This document shows, piece after piece, positions 34,856 to 44,042 of a stretch of DNA of 64,000 nucleotides. Numbering within the stretch: the first letter of the stretch is position 1; each line of letters starts with the position of its first letter. Below the pieces are notes generated by a model. That model did not search any database. It worked only from the letters and a program-made list of their open reading frames with translations, and was not told the DNA's origin. A program made the translations under genes and the position numbers. This DNA comes from Stieleria tagensis (GTDB taxonomy: Bacteria > Planctomycetota > Planctomycetia > Pirellulales > Pirellulaceae): the NCBI RefSeq assembly GCF_024129865.1, contig NZ_JAMYFE010000019.1:1-64000 (forward strand), written 5' to 3'.

Positions 34856-35728
34856 TTAGAACGAAAAATAGCGTAGCCAGTTGCGAAGCCCCTGGCCGGG
34901 AACATAGGCCACCGGTTGGCCCCACAAGCCCTGTCCAAGTTGGACGGCATATTTATCTTGTCCCAGTGAAACCAGCGCTCGGGGGGCTGACGCGGTTGTC
35001 GCCGCCGGGGCGACGATGGTTTGCGTCGTGGGCGGGAAGACGCTTGGTGGGACAATCGTGGCCGACGAAGGGATCTCGGCAGGCATGGTGATCGGAGACA
35101 CGCCGTAGGTGCCGCTGGCGGGAGCGGCATAGGTGGTGGGGACAACTGGCCCACATCCACAACCAAATCCGCCGGCCGACTGATAGGGGCTGGGGCCGGT
35201 GATCAGATTGCAATTGTCAACCGTCGCGAACCCGCTGCTGGTCAACTGAGGCTGTGCCATGAACGTGGCGTCCGATGACGAAACAATCGCGGCATCTGTC
35301 GACAAGATCGTCTGGGATGGATCCTGCGTTGGCAGCGCACGAGGGGTGTTCATCGTCTGCGGCGCTGCCGTGATCGTATTGGCTTCCGGAAAGGGGATCT
35401 CGTTTGGCAATGCATTGGGATTCGGCATGATCGTGGGCTGACTGCCAGGTAACTGAATCCCCGAACCTTCCAACGGCGGCGCGGAAAGACCGTTTTGCAT
35501 CCAAACCGTTTGGCGAACCGCTGCTGAATGCCCCGTTGATCCATCTGCCGAATACCCGGCAGTGGTCACCGGGTGAGGCCGGTCGCGGCGAAACTGATCG
35601 ACTGCGCTGGGAGACCCCAGCGGGCGCATCCGCGTGATGGCCGTGTCTGGCTGTGCAGACGCTTCCACTCCCCACAGCAGAGAGGTGATTGCAATTGTCG
35701 ATAGTAGGCTGGGGGTCAGGCGTCTCAT
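34856..35728 (-). CDS. Exported proline-rich protein of unknown function
   Basis: A 290-residue protein with a signal peptide (MRRLTPSLLSTIAITSLLWG at 35728; the longer ORF to 35938 would bury it). The mature part is rich in Pro, Ala, Thr and Ser without large hydrophobic segments, and holds a Gly-Cys patch GGFGCGCGPV. The C-terminus is distinctive: QDKYAVQLGQGLWGQPVAYV followed by GQGLRNWLRYFSF. The aromatic tail resembles a sorting or interaction tail, but I do not recognise a family. It is probably an envelope protein. The gene lies next to tRNA-Leu on the same strand. Confidence 0.72.
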   Translation of the reverse strand: MRRLTPSLLSTIAITSLLWGVEASAQPDTAITRMRPLGSPSAVDQFRRDRPHPVTTAGYSADGSTGHSAAVRQTVWMQNGLSAPPLEGSGIQLPGSQPTIMPNPNALPNEIPFPEANTITAAPQTMNTPRALPTQDPSQTILSTDAAIVSSSDATFMAQPQLTSSGFATVDNCNLITGPSPYQSAGGFGCGCGPVVPTTYAAPASGTYGVSPITMPAEIPSSATIVPPSVFPPTTQTIVAPAATTASAPRALVSLGQDKYAVQLGQGLWGQPVAYVPGQGLRNWLRYFSF

Positions 35729-36249
35729 TGGATTTGTCGCAACAAGTAGGAGCATCTGCAAGATGCGCGGCTCTCGAAATAGGTGGTAATCTTTCGTTTG
35801 GACAGGCTGCAAGATCGGTACCAATCCATCGAAACCTATCTCGATTGCCGTGAAACAGGCGGCCTGGACGGCGATGGCGGTGCCTGTGGTGAGGCGTTGG
35901 GGCGATTCAAATCGTTTGTAGCCGATGCCGTGAAACACAGTGATTCGGGCATTTGCAGCGGCAGTGTCGATCCACCGGAGTGTAAAAATTTCCGTTTGTC
36001 GTCAGCCAAATTGGCAAACAGTGCAAACAAAGCGGTGTGGTACAGGCTCTTGATGGTTGAGGCCCGGCAGTGACGGGCTGTTGATTGAATCTTTGAAGGC
36101 AACTTAGAGTGGAAACGGTAACCCGACGCGTTAGCGAGGGATCCCGTCAATAGGCTAAATCCCTCGCTAACGCGTCGGGTTGCCAAATCAACAGCCCGGT
36201 GAAACAGGGGCTTCGGAAAACATCGACCAATGCAATGAGGAATGAAGCG
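35729..36249. other. Gene-free stretch with hairpins
   Basis: No supported gene. It contains a small hairpin GCATCT-gca-AGATGC (35752-35766) and the nested family A element at 36074-36198. The frames at 35783-36073 have no protein-like features. Confidence 0.65.
36074..36198. repeat. Palindromic family A, copy 3, nested in an outer inverted repeat
   Basis: Inner arms 36120-36142 and 36159-36181 are perfect 23-bp complements with a 16-base loop. Outer arms 36074-36086 and 36186-36198 (CGGGCTGTTGATT and its complement) are perfect over 13 bp. The outer pair is asymmetric: 33 bases on the left and 4 on the right separate it from the inner stem. Confidence 0.95.
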
Positions 36250-36927
36250 ATGAGCGCTCGGATATCACACAGTTTGCTTGATCCGTATGTCGGTCCAAAA
36301 CTGCAATCCTTGTATCCACGTCTGCCTATTCCCACCGGGTTTCCGCCTGAGGGAATCGTTTTGATCGGGCATTTATCAGCGATCGTCGGCGCGATCGGAC
36401 TGGCCTATTCAACGACCTATTGGTGGGCCGGTGTGCTGGCCGCGATCGGGATTGTTGGCAACCACTTGGCGGACTGTGTGGATGGAACACACGCCCGCAG
36501 TACGGGGCAATGTCGTAACGGCGGCGAGTTGCTGGACCATTTCACCGATCCACTTTCGTTTGCTTACTATCTGATTGGGATCGGCGTCGCCTGTGCCCGC
36601 TTGGATCTGGCCTTGGTCGCCGTGGTCTGTTTGTTTGCGATTGCCGTGCTGACCAACATCAAAGCCAAATTGATCGGTGAGTTCACGTTGGCAAAGTTTG
36701 GTCCGACCGAATTCAAGGCGGTGTTGTGTCTGCTCGGATTGACGATCGCGGGATCGCATGCCTCCTGGAACCAATTGGCGACACCGACGGGAATTTTGAC
36801 CATCGCCTATGTCGGGTTGATCGTCATCGGGCTGGTGCAATTACCCATTCAGTTGGTGCGATCGGTCAGGGAAGTCAACCGCAAAGGCGGCGCGCCGGAC
36901 ACATCGCAGTGGCAATTGATAGACTAG
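36250..36927 (+). CDS. CDP-alcohol phosphatidyltransferase family protein
   Basis: This 225-residue integral membrane enzyme carries the full family motif DG-x2-AR-x8-G-x3-D-x3-D at residues 78-100 (D78, G79, A82, R83, G92, D96, D100), which binds CDP-diacylglycerol or CDP-alcohol and a metal. Several hydrophobic segments surround it. It could make a phospholipid headgroup or inositol-type lipid; the acceptor alcohol cannot be deduced. ATG 36250 is chosen over 36199 because GAGG lies about nine bases upstream. A sulfatase gene follows 52 bp later on the same strand, so both may share a transcript. Confidence 0.9.
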   Translation: MSARISHSLLDPYVGPKLQSLYPRLPIPTGFPPEGIVLIGHLSAIVGAIGLAYSTTYWWAGVLAAIGIVGNHLADCVDGTHARSTGQCRNGGELLDHFTDPLSFAYYLIGIGVACARLDLALVAVVCLFAIAVLTNIKAKLIGEFTLAKFGPTEFKAVLCLLGLTIAGSHASWNQLATPTGILTIAYVGLIVIGLVQLPIQLVRSVREVNRKGGAPDTSQWQLID

Positions 36928-36979
36928 GCAATGGTTGACTTGTTCCCCGCTTCCCTTCCCCTGCCGAACTAGCCCTGAT

Positions 36980-38470
36980 ATGCGACAGATTTTCGCCCTT
37001 TGCTTGCTGCTGGTGATCAGCGTCCATGCCTCTGCACAAACTCGCCCGAACGTCGTCGTCGTGTTGTGTGACGACATCCGTTGGAACGCATTGTCGTGTG
37101 CGGGCCACCCTCACCTGAAAACGCCAAATATCGATGCCTTGGCCGACGAGGGACTGTATTTCGAAAACATGTTCTGCACCACCAGTTTGTGCTCGCCCAG
37201 TCGTGCAACGATCCTGAGCGGTTTGTACGCCCACGCCCATGGCGTCACCAATAACTTCACCGACTATCCCGCCGGGCTGGCAAGTTTCCCCAGTCAGTTG
37301 CAACAGTCGGGCTACCAAACGGCCTACATCGGGAAATGGCACATGGGCGAATCCGACGACACGCCCCGCCCCGGATTCGATTACTTCGTCACTCACAAAG
37401 GCCAGGGAGCCTACTTCGACACCGCTTTCAATCAAAATGGTCAGGGTGCCAAAGTCGTGCCGGGCTATTACACGACAGTGGTCACGGACATGGCGATCGA
37501 CTGGATGAAACAGCATCAGCAGTCCGATGCTTCAAAACCGTTTCTGATGATGATCGGTCAAAAGGCGCCTCATAGTTTTTACTTTCCCGAACCCAAGTAC
37601 GAACACGTCTTTGATGAAGTCGAAGTCAATTACCCGCATTCGTCGTTTCAACTGGACGACAAACCCGAATGGATCACTGAGCGATTGTCGACCTGGCATG
37701 GCATTTATGGCCCGATCTTTGATTGGCGAAAAGAATTCCCCAACGACAAAGCGAGTGGCGTGGTCGATTTTTCACGCATGGTTCGCGCCTATTGGGGAAC
37801 GATCCTTTCGGTCGACGACAGCGTGGGACGATTGGTTGACTATCTGAAACAGATCGGCCAGTTTGACAACACGATGTTTGTGTTCATGGGTGACAACGGG
37901 TTACTCGAAGGTGAGCATGGCATGGTTGATAAACGCACCGCTCACGAAGCCAGTGTCCGGGTGCCGATGATCATTCGCTATCCCGCCTGGACCAAACAAT
38001 CCGGCCCGCTGCGAATCAAGCAGCAAGTGCTGACGACCGATGTCGCCCCCACGATTTTGGATGCCGCCGGGGCCACGGCCTTGGAAAACATCCACGGTCA
38101 CTCGATCAAACCGTTGATCAGTGGTGATGCCGGCGATTGGCGGACCGAGTGGCTGTATTCCTACAACTACGAAAAACAATTTCCTTACACACCGAACGTG
38201 CGCTGCGTCCGCGGCGACCGGTTCAAGTACACGCGTTATCCACATGGCGACGGGACGCCGGACCAGCACATGGCCGAACTGTATGACATCGCCAACGATC
38301 CCGAAGAATCGACGAACCTGATCGACCATCCGGAATACCAAGACACGGTTGCTGAGATGCAGCAACGTCTGCTGCGAGCGATGCAGGCGGTCGGCCTGGA
38401 CGAAGCATCGGACAAAATGCCGCTTGATGCCGGGATCGGAACTGCTCTGCCGGACAAAGCGATTCGTTAG
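36980..38470 (+). CDS. Exported sulfatase
   Basis: A 496-residue sulfatase with signal peptide [20 protein letters not shown] at 36980 (the ORF is open to 36935). The metal-binding start is [17 protein letters not shown] and the formylglycine motif is CSPSR with C71, followed by [25 protein letters not shown] and [21 protein letters not shown] are further active-site segments. This pattern resembles the choline- or heparan-type exported sulfatases of planctomycetes; the sulfated substrate is unknown. It follows the CDP-alcohol phosphatidyltransferase gene closely. Confidence 0.94.
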   Translation: MRQIFALCLLLVISVHASAQTRPNVVVVLCDDIRWNALSCAGHPHLKTPNIDALADEGLYFENMFCTTSLCSPSRATILSGLYAHAHGVTNNFTDYPAGLASFPSQLQQSGYQTAYIGKWHMGESDDTPRPGFDYFVTHKGQGAYFDTAFNQNGQGAKVVPGYYTTVVTDMAIDWMKQHQQSDASKPFLMMIGQKAPHSFYFPEPKYEHVFDEVEVNYPHSSFQLDDKPEWITERLSTWHGIYGPIFDWRKEFPNDKASGVVDFSRMVRAYWGTILSVDDSVGRLVDYLKQIGQFDNTMFVFMGDNGLLEGEHGMVDKRTAHEASVRVPMIIRYPAWTKQSGPLRIKQQVLTTDVAPTILDAAGATALENIHGHSIKPLISGDAGDWRTEWLYSYNYEKQFPYTPNVRCVRGDRFKYTRYPHGDGTPDQHMAELYDIANDPEESTNLIDHPEYQDTVAEMQQRLLRAMQAVGLDEASDKMPLDAGIGTALPDKAIR

Positions 38471-38595
38471 CCGCGATGATATTGCTAGCGGACCCTGCAA
38501 TCACCTATCTTCGTTTCCCAAAGCTCATCGTAACTTTGGAATAAAACCCCGTAACGATCCGAACCGTTTGGTCAATTGACAAAGGAACTCAGCGA

Positions 38596-40908
38596 ATGGG
38601 TTGGTATGTCCTGGGAGCATTGATTGTTCTCCTTCTTCTGATCGCTGCGTCGGCTGTCTTATTGCCGCGGCTGTTTGTCCGCGCAATTTTTCGACCGTTT
38701 TTATCGATTCTCTATCGAAAACAGGTCATCGGCCTGGAAAACCTGCCCTCGCAGGGCGGCTATCTAGTCGTTTCCAATCATGTGTCCTGGATCGATGGCA
38801 TCCTGATCTTATGGATGTTGCCGCGGAATGTTCGCTTTGTCGTCGACGGATCCAATTTTGGATCGGGATTGGCAAAATGGCTGGCCGCAGCCTTCGACAC
38901 CATTTTGATGTTGGCCAATCCCAAATCGATCGCTCGGGCGCTGATCGCGGCGCGTGAAGGTCTGAAGGCGGGCGACGTGATCGGCATTTTCCCCGAAGGC
39001 ACGATCACGCGGACCGGACAACTACAAGCTTTCAAACCCGGGATGCGGAAAATCATGCAGGGCAACGACGCCCCCGTGGTGCCGGTGTATTTGGATGGCA
39101 TGTGGGGCAGCTTGTTCAGCTTCTCCGGTGGCAAGTTTTTCTTCAAATGGCCAGAGAAATTTCGTCGCAAGTTGACGCTGTTCGTCGGCAAACCGTTGCC
39201 TAATCAAACGCCGATTGATCTGGTGCGGTCACAGGTGCAGCAGTTGCAAGCACGAGCCGCGGTCGAACACCGTCAAGAATTCCCACGTTTGGCCAGTTCG
39301 GTCATCCGTGCCTGGCGACACCGTGGCGGCAGGTTGCAAATTGCCGATTCGATGGGCAGCGAAGTCAGTGGGCGGCAAGCATTGACCCGGGCCTTGGCTC
39401 TGCGACGTGTGCTCTCACGTGAAGTCTTCGCTCGCGACGAAAAAAACATCGGCGTCCTACTGCCGCCGAGCGCCGGCGGTGTGATCACCAATGTTGCCCT
39501 GGCACTCGATCGACGCGTCTCAGCAAACCTGAACTACACAGTCACCAGTGAAGTCATCAATCACTGCATCAAAGAGATCGGTGTCAAACATGTCCTGACC
39601 AGTGAACGGTTCTTAAGCAAGCTCAACCTGACGATTGATACCGAAGTGATCAAACTGGAATCGATCCCGGAAAAGATCACCACGATGGATAAAGCGATCG
39701 CGTTTATGCAGGCCAATTTGGTGCCGGCCTGGCTATTGGACCGCGTGTTGGGGCTGAATCAAATCAACGGCGATGATCTGTTGACCGTGATTTTCACCAG
39801 TGGTTCGACGGGGATGCCCAAAGGCGTGATGCTGAGCCAGTCCAACATCAGCCACAACGTCGACACGATCAAGAAAGCGGTCCGATTGACCGACCAAGAT
39901 GTGGTGTTGGGCGTGTTGCCGTTCTTCCATTCCTTTGGATACAGCGTGACGCTGTGGGCGGCCCAAGTGTTGGGACCCTGTGGCGTGTATCACTTTAATC
40001 CGCTTGATGCACGACAGGTCGGCAAGCTGGCTGAAAAGTATGGCGCGACCGTGTTGTTGGCCACACCGACGTTTTTACGGGGCTACATCCGTCGGATCGC
40101 GCCCGAACAGTTTTCCAAACTGGATACCTGTGTCGTCGGGGCTGAAAAAATGCCCACCGAGTTGTTTGCATCGTTCGAAGAAAGATTTGGCGTGCGACCG
40201 GTCGAAGGCTACGGCACAACCGAGCTAAGCCCCCTGGTCTCGGTCAATGTGCCACCAAGTCGATCGCAGGCGAAATTCCAACCCGACCGCGAAGAAGGCT
40301 CGGTGGGACGACCGCTGCCAGGGGTGTGTGCCAAAATCGTTTCCAATGAGACCGGCGAAGAACTTGGCGCGGGCCAAGATGGCATGCTGATGATTGCCGG
40401 ACCGAACGTGATGACTGGCTATGCGAACAAGCAAGAACAGACCGATGAAGTGTTGCAAGCGGGTTGGTACAAAACCGGTGACATCGCCCACGTTGACGAT
40501 CAAGGTTTCCTATTCATCACCGGCCGGCTAAGCCGATTTTCGAAGATCGGTGGCGAGATGGTGCCCCATATCAAAGTCGAAGACCAGATCAATCTGGCCT
40601 GTGCCGCAGCCAGCAAAGACGGTGGCGATGCGAAGGCGGGCGATGGAGACGATGATGAATGCGAGGTTCGTTTGTGCGTGACGTCGGTCCCCGACAGCAA
40701 GAAAGGCGAACGACTGATTGTGCTGCATCGCCCGCTGTGTAAAGACGTCGAATCGATCCTGTCAGATCTCAAACAAGCCGGGCTGCCGAATCTGTTTATT
40801 CCCTCACGTGACGCATTTTTCGAAGTCGACAAGATTCCATTGCTGGGCACCGGCAAACTGGATCTCAAAGGTGCCAAAGATCTGGCCGTCGAGTTGACAT
40901 CGAAATAG
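38596..40908 (+). CDS. Acyltransferase--acyl-ACP/CoA ligase fusion (Aas-like)
   Basis: This 770-residue protein begins with one membrane segment (VLGALIVLLLLIAASAVLL), then a PlsC-type acyltransferase with NHVSWIDG (H62, D67) and FPEGTITR, then an adenylate-forming ligase with the P-loop FTSGSTGMPKG near 400, PVEGYGTTELSP and WYKTGDIAH. The known relative Aas re-acylates lyso-phospholipids after activating fatty acid on ACP. E. coli Aas has the same order and about 719 residues. An acidic Asp/Gly insertion (AKAGDGDDDECEV) lies near 690. A Shine-Dalgarno AAGGAA precedes the ATG at 38596. Membrane-lipid remodelling fits the nearby CDP-alcohol enzyme, but the genes are separate units. Confidence 0.92.
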   Translation: MGWYVLGALIVLLLLIAASAVLLPRLFVRAIFRPFLSILYRKQVIGLENLPSQGGYLVVSNHVSWIDGILILWMLPRNVRFVVDGSNFGSGLAKWLAAAFDTILMLANPKSIARALIAAREGLKAGDVIGIFPEGTITRTGQLQAFKPGMRKIMQGNDAPVVPVYLDGMWGSLFSFSGGKFFFKWPEKFRRKLTLFVGKPLPNQTPIDLVRSQVQQLQARAAVEHRQEFPRLASSVIRAWRHRGGRLQIADSMGSEVSGRQALTRALALRRVLSREVFARDEKNIGVLLPPSAGGVITNVALALDRRVSANLNYTVTSEVINHCIKEIGVKHVLTSERFLSKLNLTIDTEVIKLESIPEKITTMDKAIAFMQANLVPAWLLDRVLGLNQINGDDLLTVIFTSGSTGMPKGVMLSQSNISHNVDTIKKAVRLTDQDVVLGVLPFFHSFGYSVTLWAAQVLGPCGVYHFNPLDARQVGKLAEKYGATVLLATPTFLRGYIRRIAPEQFSKLDTCVVGAEKMPTELFASFEERFGVRPVEGYGTTELSPLVSVNVPPSRSQAKFQPDREEGSVGRPLPGVCAKIVSNETGEELGAGQDGMLMIAGPNVMTGYANKQEQTDEVLQAGWYKTGDIAHVDDQGFLFITGRLSRFSKIGGEMVPHIKVEDQINLACAAASKDGGDAKAGDGDDDECEVRLCVTSVPDSKKGERLIVLHRPLCKDVESILSDLKQAGLPNLFIPSRDAFFEVDKIPLLGTGKLDLKGAKDLAVELTSK

Positions 40909-40951
40909 CGGTCCGATCGCCGATCGGTCGATTTCGTTAACCGGTCGCACT

Positions 40952-41030
40952 CTGGTGCGGAGGATTTATCCGACCGGCTTTATTCTTCGCAGAAAACCCT
41001 GACCCGAGTCGGATAAATCCTCCACACCAG
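40952..41030. repeat. Palindromic family C, copy 1
   Basis: Arms 40952-40974 and 41008-41030 are 23-bp inverted repeats with one mismatch around GGAGGATTTATCCGAC. The arm recurs once at 46697-46718. It follows the acyl ligase gene. Confidence 0.88.
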
Positions 41031-41073
41031 CGCCGTTGAAGATGCGTTTTCGCGTCAGGCCCTGGTTTTTGGT

Positions 41074-41135
41074 AACCCGACGCGTCAGCGAGGGATCCAG
41101 TCAACACCCTAAATCCCTCGCTCACGCGTCGGGTT
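41074..41135. repeat. Palindromic family A, copy 4
   Basis: Arms 41074-41096 and 41113-41135, 23 bp with one mismatch, loop 16 bases. The 14-bp end motif typical of the 25546 element is partly present at about 41034. Confidence 0.92.
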
Positions 41136-41359
41136 GTGATAACAGCGAAACCTCAATACTCACGTGTGCCCCGGTGAATCCGGCAGTGGGCGAGTGCCCT
41201 GCAACCCCAGTTTTTGCGGGCTTTTCAGTGGTTTGGCGGGGGTGGTGACCGAACGTGTCCGCCGCGCGCTGATACTTCCTCTGCACACCACGGGACAGTC
41301 GTGATGGGAATTCCCGGACGACTTACCCGTACCAAACCAATCCTTCGGGGGATCAAGAA

Positions 41360-41686
41360 ATGAAAAACGTACTTCGTCGCGCCATGATGGACTCGGAAAC
41401 ATTCGTCATCGAAATGATTTACAGCGATTCCAAAGGCAATCGAACGCGCCGCATCGTCAGCCCGATCCGGTTCGTCGGCCAGGAACGATTTCTAGGGCTT
41501 TGCCTGTGCCGTGAAGAACCTCGCCAATTCTATTTGTCACGCTGTGAAAACGTGCGTCTGATCCCGGCGGCGGAAGTGCTGATGCCGATGCCGATGGAAA
41601 CAATCGAAGCAGCTAGCCCGGCGCCGACTCCGGCAGCAACGCTGCCCTCACTGGTGTGTGACAGCAGCAGTGCTTGCTTGGTCTAG
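41360..41686 (+). CDS. Stand-alone WYL-like domain protein
   Basis: A 108-residue cytoplasmic protein. Residues about 15-72 have the pattern of a WYL domain, a ligand- or nucleic-acid-sensing Sm-like fold usually found C-terminal to a DNA-binding domain: IEMIYSDSKGNRTRRIVSP, then FLGLCLCREEPRQFYLSRC and VRLIP. No helix-turn-helix or other partner domain is present, which is unusual. The C-terminus is a low-complexity Pro/Ala tail ending in cysteines. GGGGGA lies about eight bases before the ATG. Its stop abuts the convergent kinase-like gene. The family call is from pattern recognition only. Confidence 0.7.
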   Translation: MKNVLRRAMMDSETFVIEMIYSDSKGNRTRRIVSPIRFVGQERFLGLCLCREEPRQFYLSRCENVRLIPAAEVLMPMPMETIEAASPAPTPAATLPSLVCDSSSACLV

Positions 41687-42490
41687 CTACGCGGCCCGGC
41701 GCTTGCTGTCCGGGCCAATGTGATCGCCCAGCGTGTCGATTTCCAGCCGCAACAGCGCCTGAGTCACTTCGCCTGCGGTGGGGCGCCTAGTCGGGATCTG
41801 GTCCACCATTTGTTCGACCAGTTCACAGACCGGACTCAATTGGATTTCGTTGCTGGTGTCGACTCGAGTCAACCATTCCCACAAAATTTTTCCCGTAGCA
41901 AATAGATCGCTGGCATGAGTGGTCGATTCCGTCCCCTGCGATATTTCAGGAGCCATGTAGTTAGTCGCCGAGCGAAATACCTGTAGCGGTGGAATGAATC
42001 CGTTGTCGGTCAATCCGTCGTGTGCGGATGCAAAGTCGATCAGCGTCACGTGACCGTTGCTGCCGACAATCAAGTTGTTCGGTGTGATGTTGCCATGTGT
42101 CCAACCGACCAACCGCATCGATTCGATGGCTTGGCAAACTTGACGCACCAACCATAGGGCAACGGGAAGTGGTTTTTTGGGGCCACGCTTCAAATGCCAC
42201 TGCATCGTTTTGCCTTCCAGTGCTGGCATCACTAGATAGGGCAACTGTCCGGTCGCGTCACCATCCAAAACGGGCACGATATTGGGGTGGGCGAGAGCTG
42301 CGCCGGCGTTGATCGAACGATCAATCAACCACTGGACGTTTTGCCGATCACCCAATTTGACCACATAATCCCAGCGCGGACTGCCGATCGCATCGACCGG
42401 TTGGGCCCGAGTCACACAAACGGTCTCATTGGCATGCAGCAGAGCCCCAAGTCTCCAAATCCCCAGCCGCTCGGGCAACTTCCAGTCCAT
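41687..42490 (-). CDS. Eukaryotic-like protein kinase domain, predicted pseudokinase
   Basis: A 267-residue cytoplasmic protein that covers a whole kinase fold: ATP lysine K45 in VVKL, hinge YLVMPALEG, catalytic loop and activation segment, APEISQG and the C-lobe DLFATGKILWEW. Two catalytic positions are changed. The loop reads HGNITPNN (132-139) instead of HRDxKxxN, so the catalytic Asp is Asn134, and the DFG motif reads DFA (152-154). The Mg-binding Asn139 and Asp152 stay. Loss of the catalytic Asp predicts weak or no phosphotransfer, so a scaffold or ATP-sensing role is likely; this is inference. No N-terminal lid or membrane domain is present. Confidence 0.85.
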   Translation of the reverse strand: MDWKLPERLGIWRLGALLHANETVCVTRAQPVDAIGSPRWDYVVKLGDRQNVQWLIDRSINAGAALAHPNIVPVLDGDATGQLPYLVMPALEGKTMQWHLKRGPKKPLPVALWLVRQVCQAIESMRLVGWTHGNITPNNLIVGSNGHVTLIDFASAHDGLTDNGFIPPLQVFRSATNYMAPEISQGTESTTHASDLFATGKILWEWLTRVDTSNEIQLSPVCELVEQMVDQIPTRRPTAGEVTQALLRLEIDTLGDHIGPDSKRRAA

Positions 42491-42761
42491 AATGCAATCA
42501 ATTATTGAAGTCGAATGGTGAAAAAACGTCGACGATTGAATCCATCGTCACAACGATCCGCACCGCTGGCAGTCGATCCGGATGGTCGGCAAAGTCAGCG
42601 TGGATTGCCAAAACGATTGTTTTTTTCAAGCCGCACGAGATGGTGTAGAATGAAGCCATGCGGCGTAGATGCTTGATCAAGCGATTTCGCGCCTCTCGCC
42701 CCCCCAGCCCCCGCCCTTGGTCCGCTGATCCCACCCTTTCCAATCAAGGTTCAAATCACCG

Positions 42762-44042
42762 ATGAATCGCCCTGATTCTGCTCGGTTGCGACGTCGCTCG
42801 CTGCTTCGTGCCGCCGGTGTTTCAATTGCTCTACCCGCATTCGCCTCGTTGCGTGGACAAGCTGAGGCGGCACCGTCGAATGGGAAAAATCCACAGCGCA
42901 TGGTTTGTATCGGAAACATGCTGGGGTTTTATCCGGAAGCTTTTTGGCCCCAACACGATTCCGAAACGCTTTCGACCACCCTGGCATCGCTGGCGGATCA
43001 TAAACGAGACATGACCGTGATTGGTGGACTGGATCATGGTTTAAAAGGCGGTCACTTTTCCATTCACGCATTCCTATCGGGTGTCCGCAACGTCGATGCG
43101 AAATCGATGCCCGATGGCAACATGACACTCGATCAGGCGGCGGCTGAAACGATCGGTGGACAAACCCGATTCGCGTCATTGACCGTCGGCAGTGACTCCG
43201 GCATTCATGGTGGTTGCCAGATGTCGTGGAGTCGTGCCGGGACGCGGGTTCCTCCGATCACCGGTCCCGGGCAATTGTTCGAGAAACTGTTTGTCGGCAT
43301 TGCTCCCAAGGACCAACAGAAAGCGGCGGATCGGTTCCGAATGAAGGCATCGATTTTGGACGCCGTTGGCGGCGACGCGCGATCGATTGCTCGAGAATTG
43401 AATTCGCGGGATCGAAACAAACTGGATGAGTATCTGACCTCGATCCGCGAAGTCGAACAGCGACTGGAGAACAGCAAGCAATGGGTCGACATCGAAAAAC
43501 CAACGGCGCCATTTGATCGCCCCACCAAGACCAACATGGTCGATGACCTGCCGATGCTGTACGACCTGATTACATTGGCGTTGCAAACCGATTCGACACG
43601 GATTGCGACGCTGGAAATCGGAGGCGACTTCGAAGCCCGTGACTTTGGATACCGCAGCGGCTATCACTCGCTTTCGCATCACGGCCAGCGCCAAGACGCG
43701 ATCGACGCGCTGATCAAGATCGAGTCCTATCAGGTCGAACAGTTTTCGCGGTTCTTGACGAAGTTGCGTGAAAGTGAGATCGGTGATTCAAATTTGCTGG
43801 ATCAAACTTCCGTCCTGTTTGGCAGTGGCATGGGCAATGCAAATTCGCACACCAACACCAACCTGCCGATTGTTCTGGCCGGTGGCGGCTATCGCCATCA
43901 AGGCACGATGTGGTTTGATAAAAATTCTCCTCATCGCCCGCCGCTGACCAATCTGTACCTGACGATGCTGCAGCGGTTCGGTGTGCAAACCGAACGATTT
44001 TCAACCAGCACCGGAACGCTGCGCGGGTTGGAGTGGGTTTGA
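42762..44042 (+). CDS. DUF1552 protein with Tat signal
   Basis: A 426-residue exported protein whose N-terminus RRRSLLRAAGVSIALPAFAS is a twin-arginine signal, implying export in a folded state, often with a bound cofactor. The DUF1552 body includes VCIGNMLGFYPEAFWP, GGLDHGLKGGHFSIHAFLSG and MGNANSHTNTNLP. Its stop overlaps the start of the DUF1592 gene (TGATG at 44040-44044), so the two are translationally coupled, the usual pairing in planctomycetes. The role is unknown; they are often said to be linked with polysaccharide degradation. Confidence 0.95.
   Translation: MNRPDSARLRRRSLLRAAGVSIALPAFASLRGQAEAAPSNGKNPQRMVCIGNMLGFYPEAFWPQHDSETLSTTLASLADHKRDMTVIGGLDHGLKGGHFSIHAFLSGVRNVDAKSMPDGNMTLDQAAAETIGGQTRFASLTVGSDSGIHGGCQMSWSRAGTRVPPITGPGQLFEKLFVGIAPKDQQKAADRFRMKASILDAVGGDARSIARELNSRDRNKLDEYLTSIREVEQRLENSKQWVDIEKPTAPFDRPTKTNMVDDLPMLYDLITLALQTDSTRIATLEIGGDFEARDFGYRSGYHSLSHHGQRQDAIDALIKIESYQVEQFSRFLTKLRESEIGDSNLLDQTSVLFGSGMGNANSHTNTNLPIVLAGGGYRHQGTMWFDKNSPHRPPLTNLYLTMLQRFGVQTERFSTSTGTLRGLEWV

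Larger units (their letters stand above)
40909..41359. other. Gene-free stretch with two palindromic repeats
   Basis: Contains family C copy 1 (40952-41030) and family A copy 4 (41074-41135), and no supported gene. The last about 100 bases before the next start have no recognisable motif. Confidence 0.75.

Noticed and set aside
35783-36073. 96-codon frame between the proline-rich protein and the CDP-alcohol enzyme
   Set aside because: No supporting feature, and it sits in repeat-rich intergenic sequence.
19967-41135. Family A palindromes as intrinsic terminators
   Set aside because: Stems are long but no T-run follows on either side, and copies lie in varied positions relative to genes. They are described as repeats instead.
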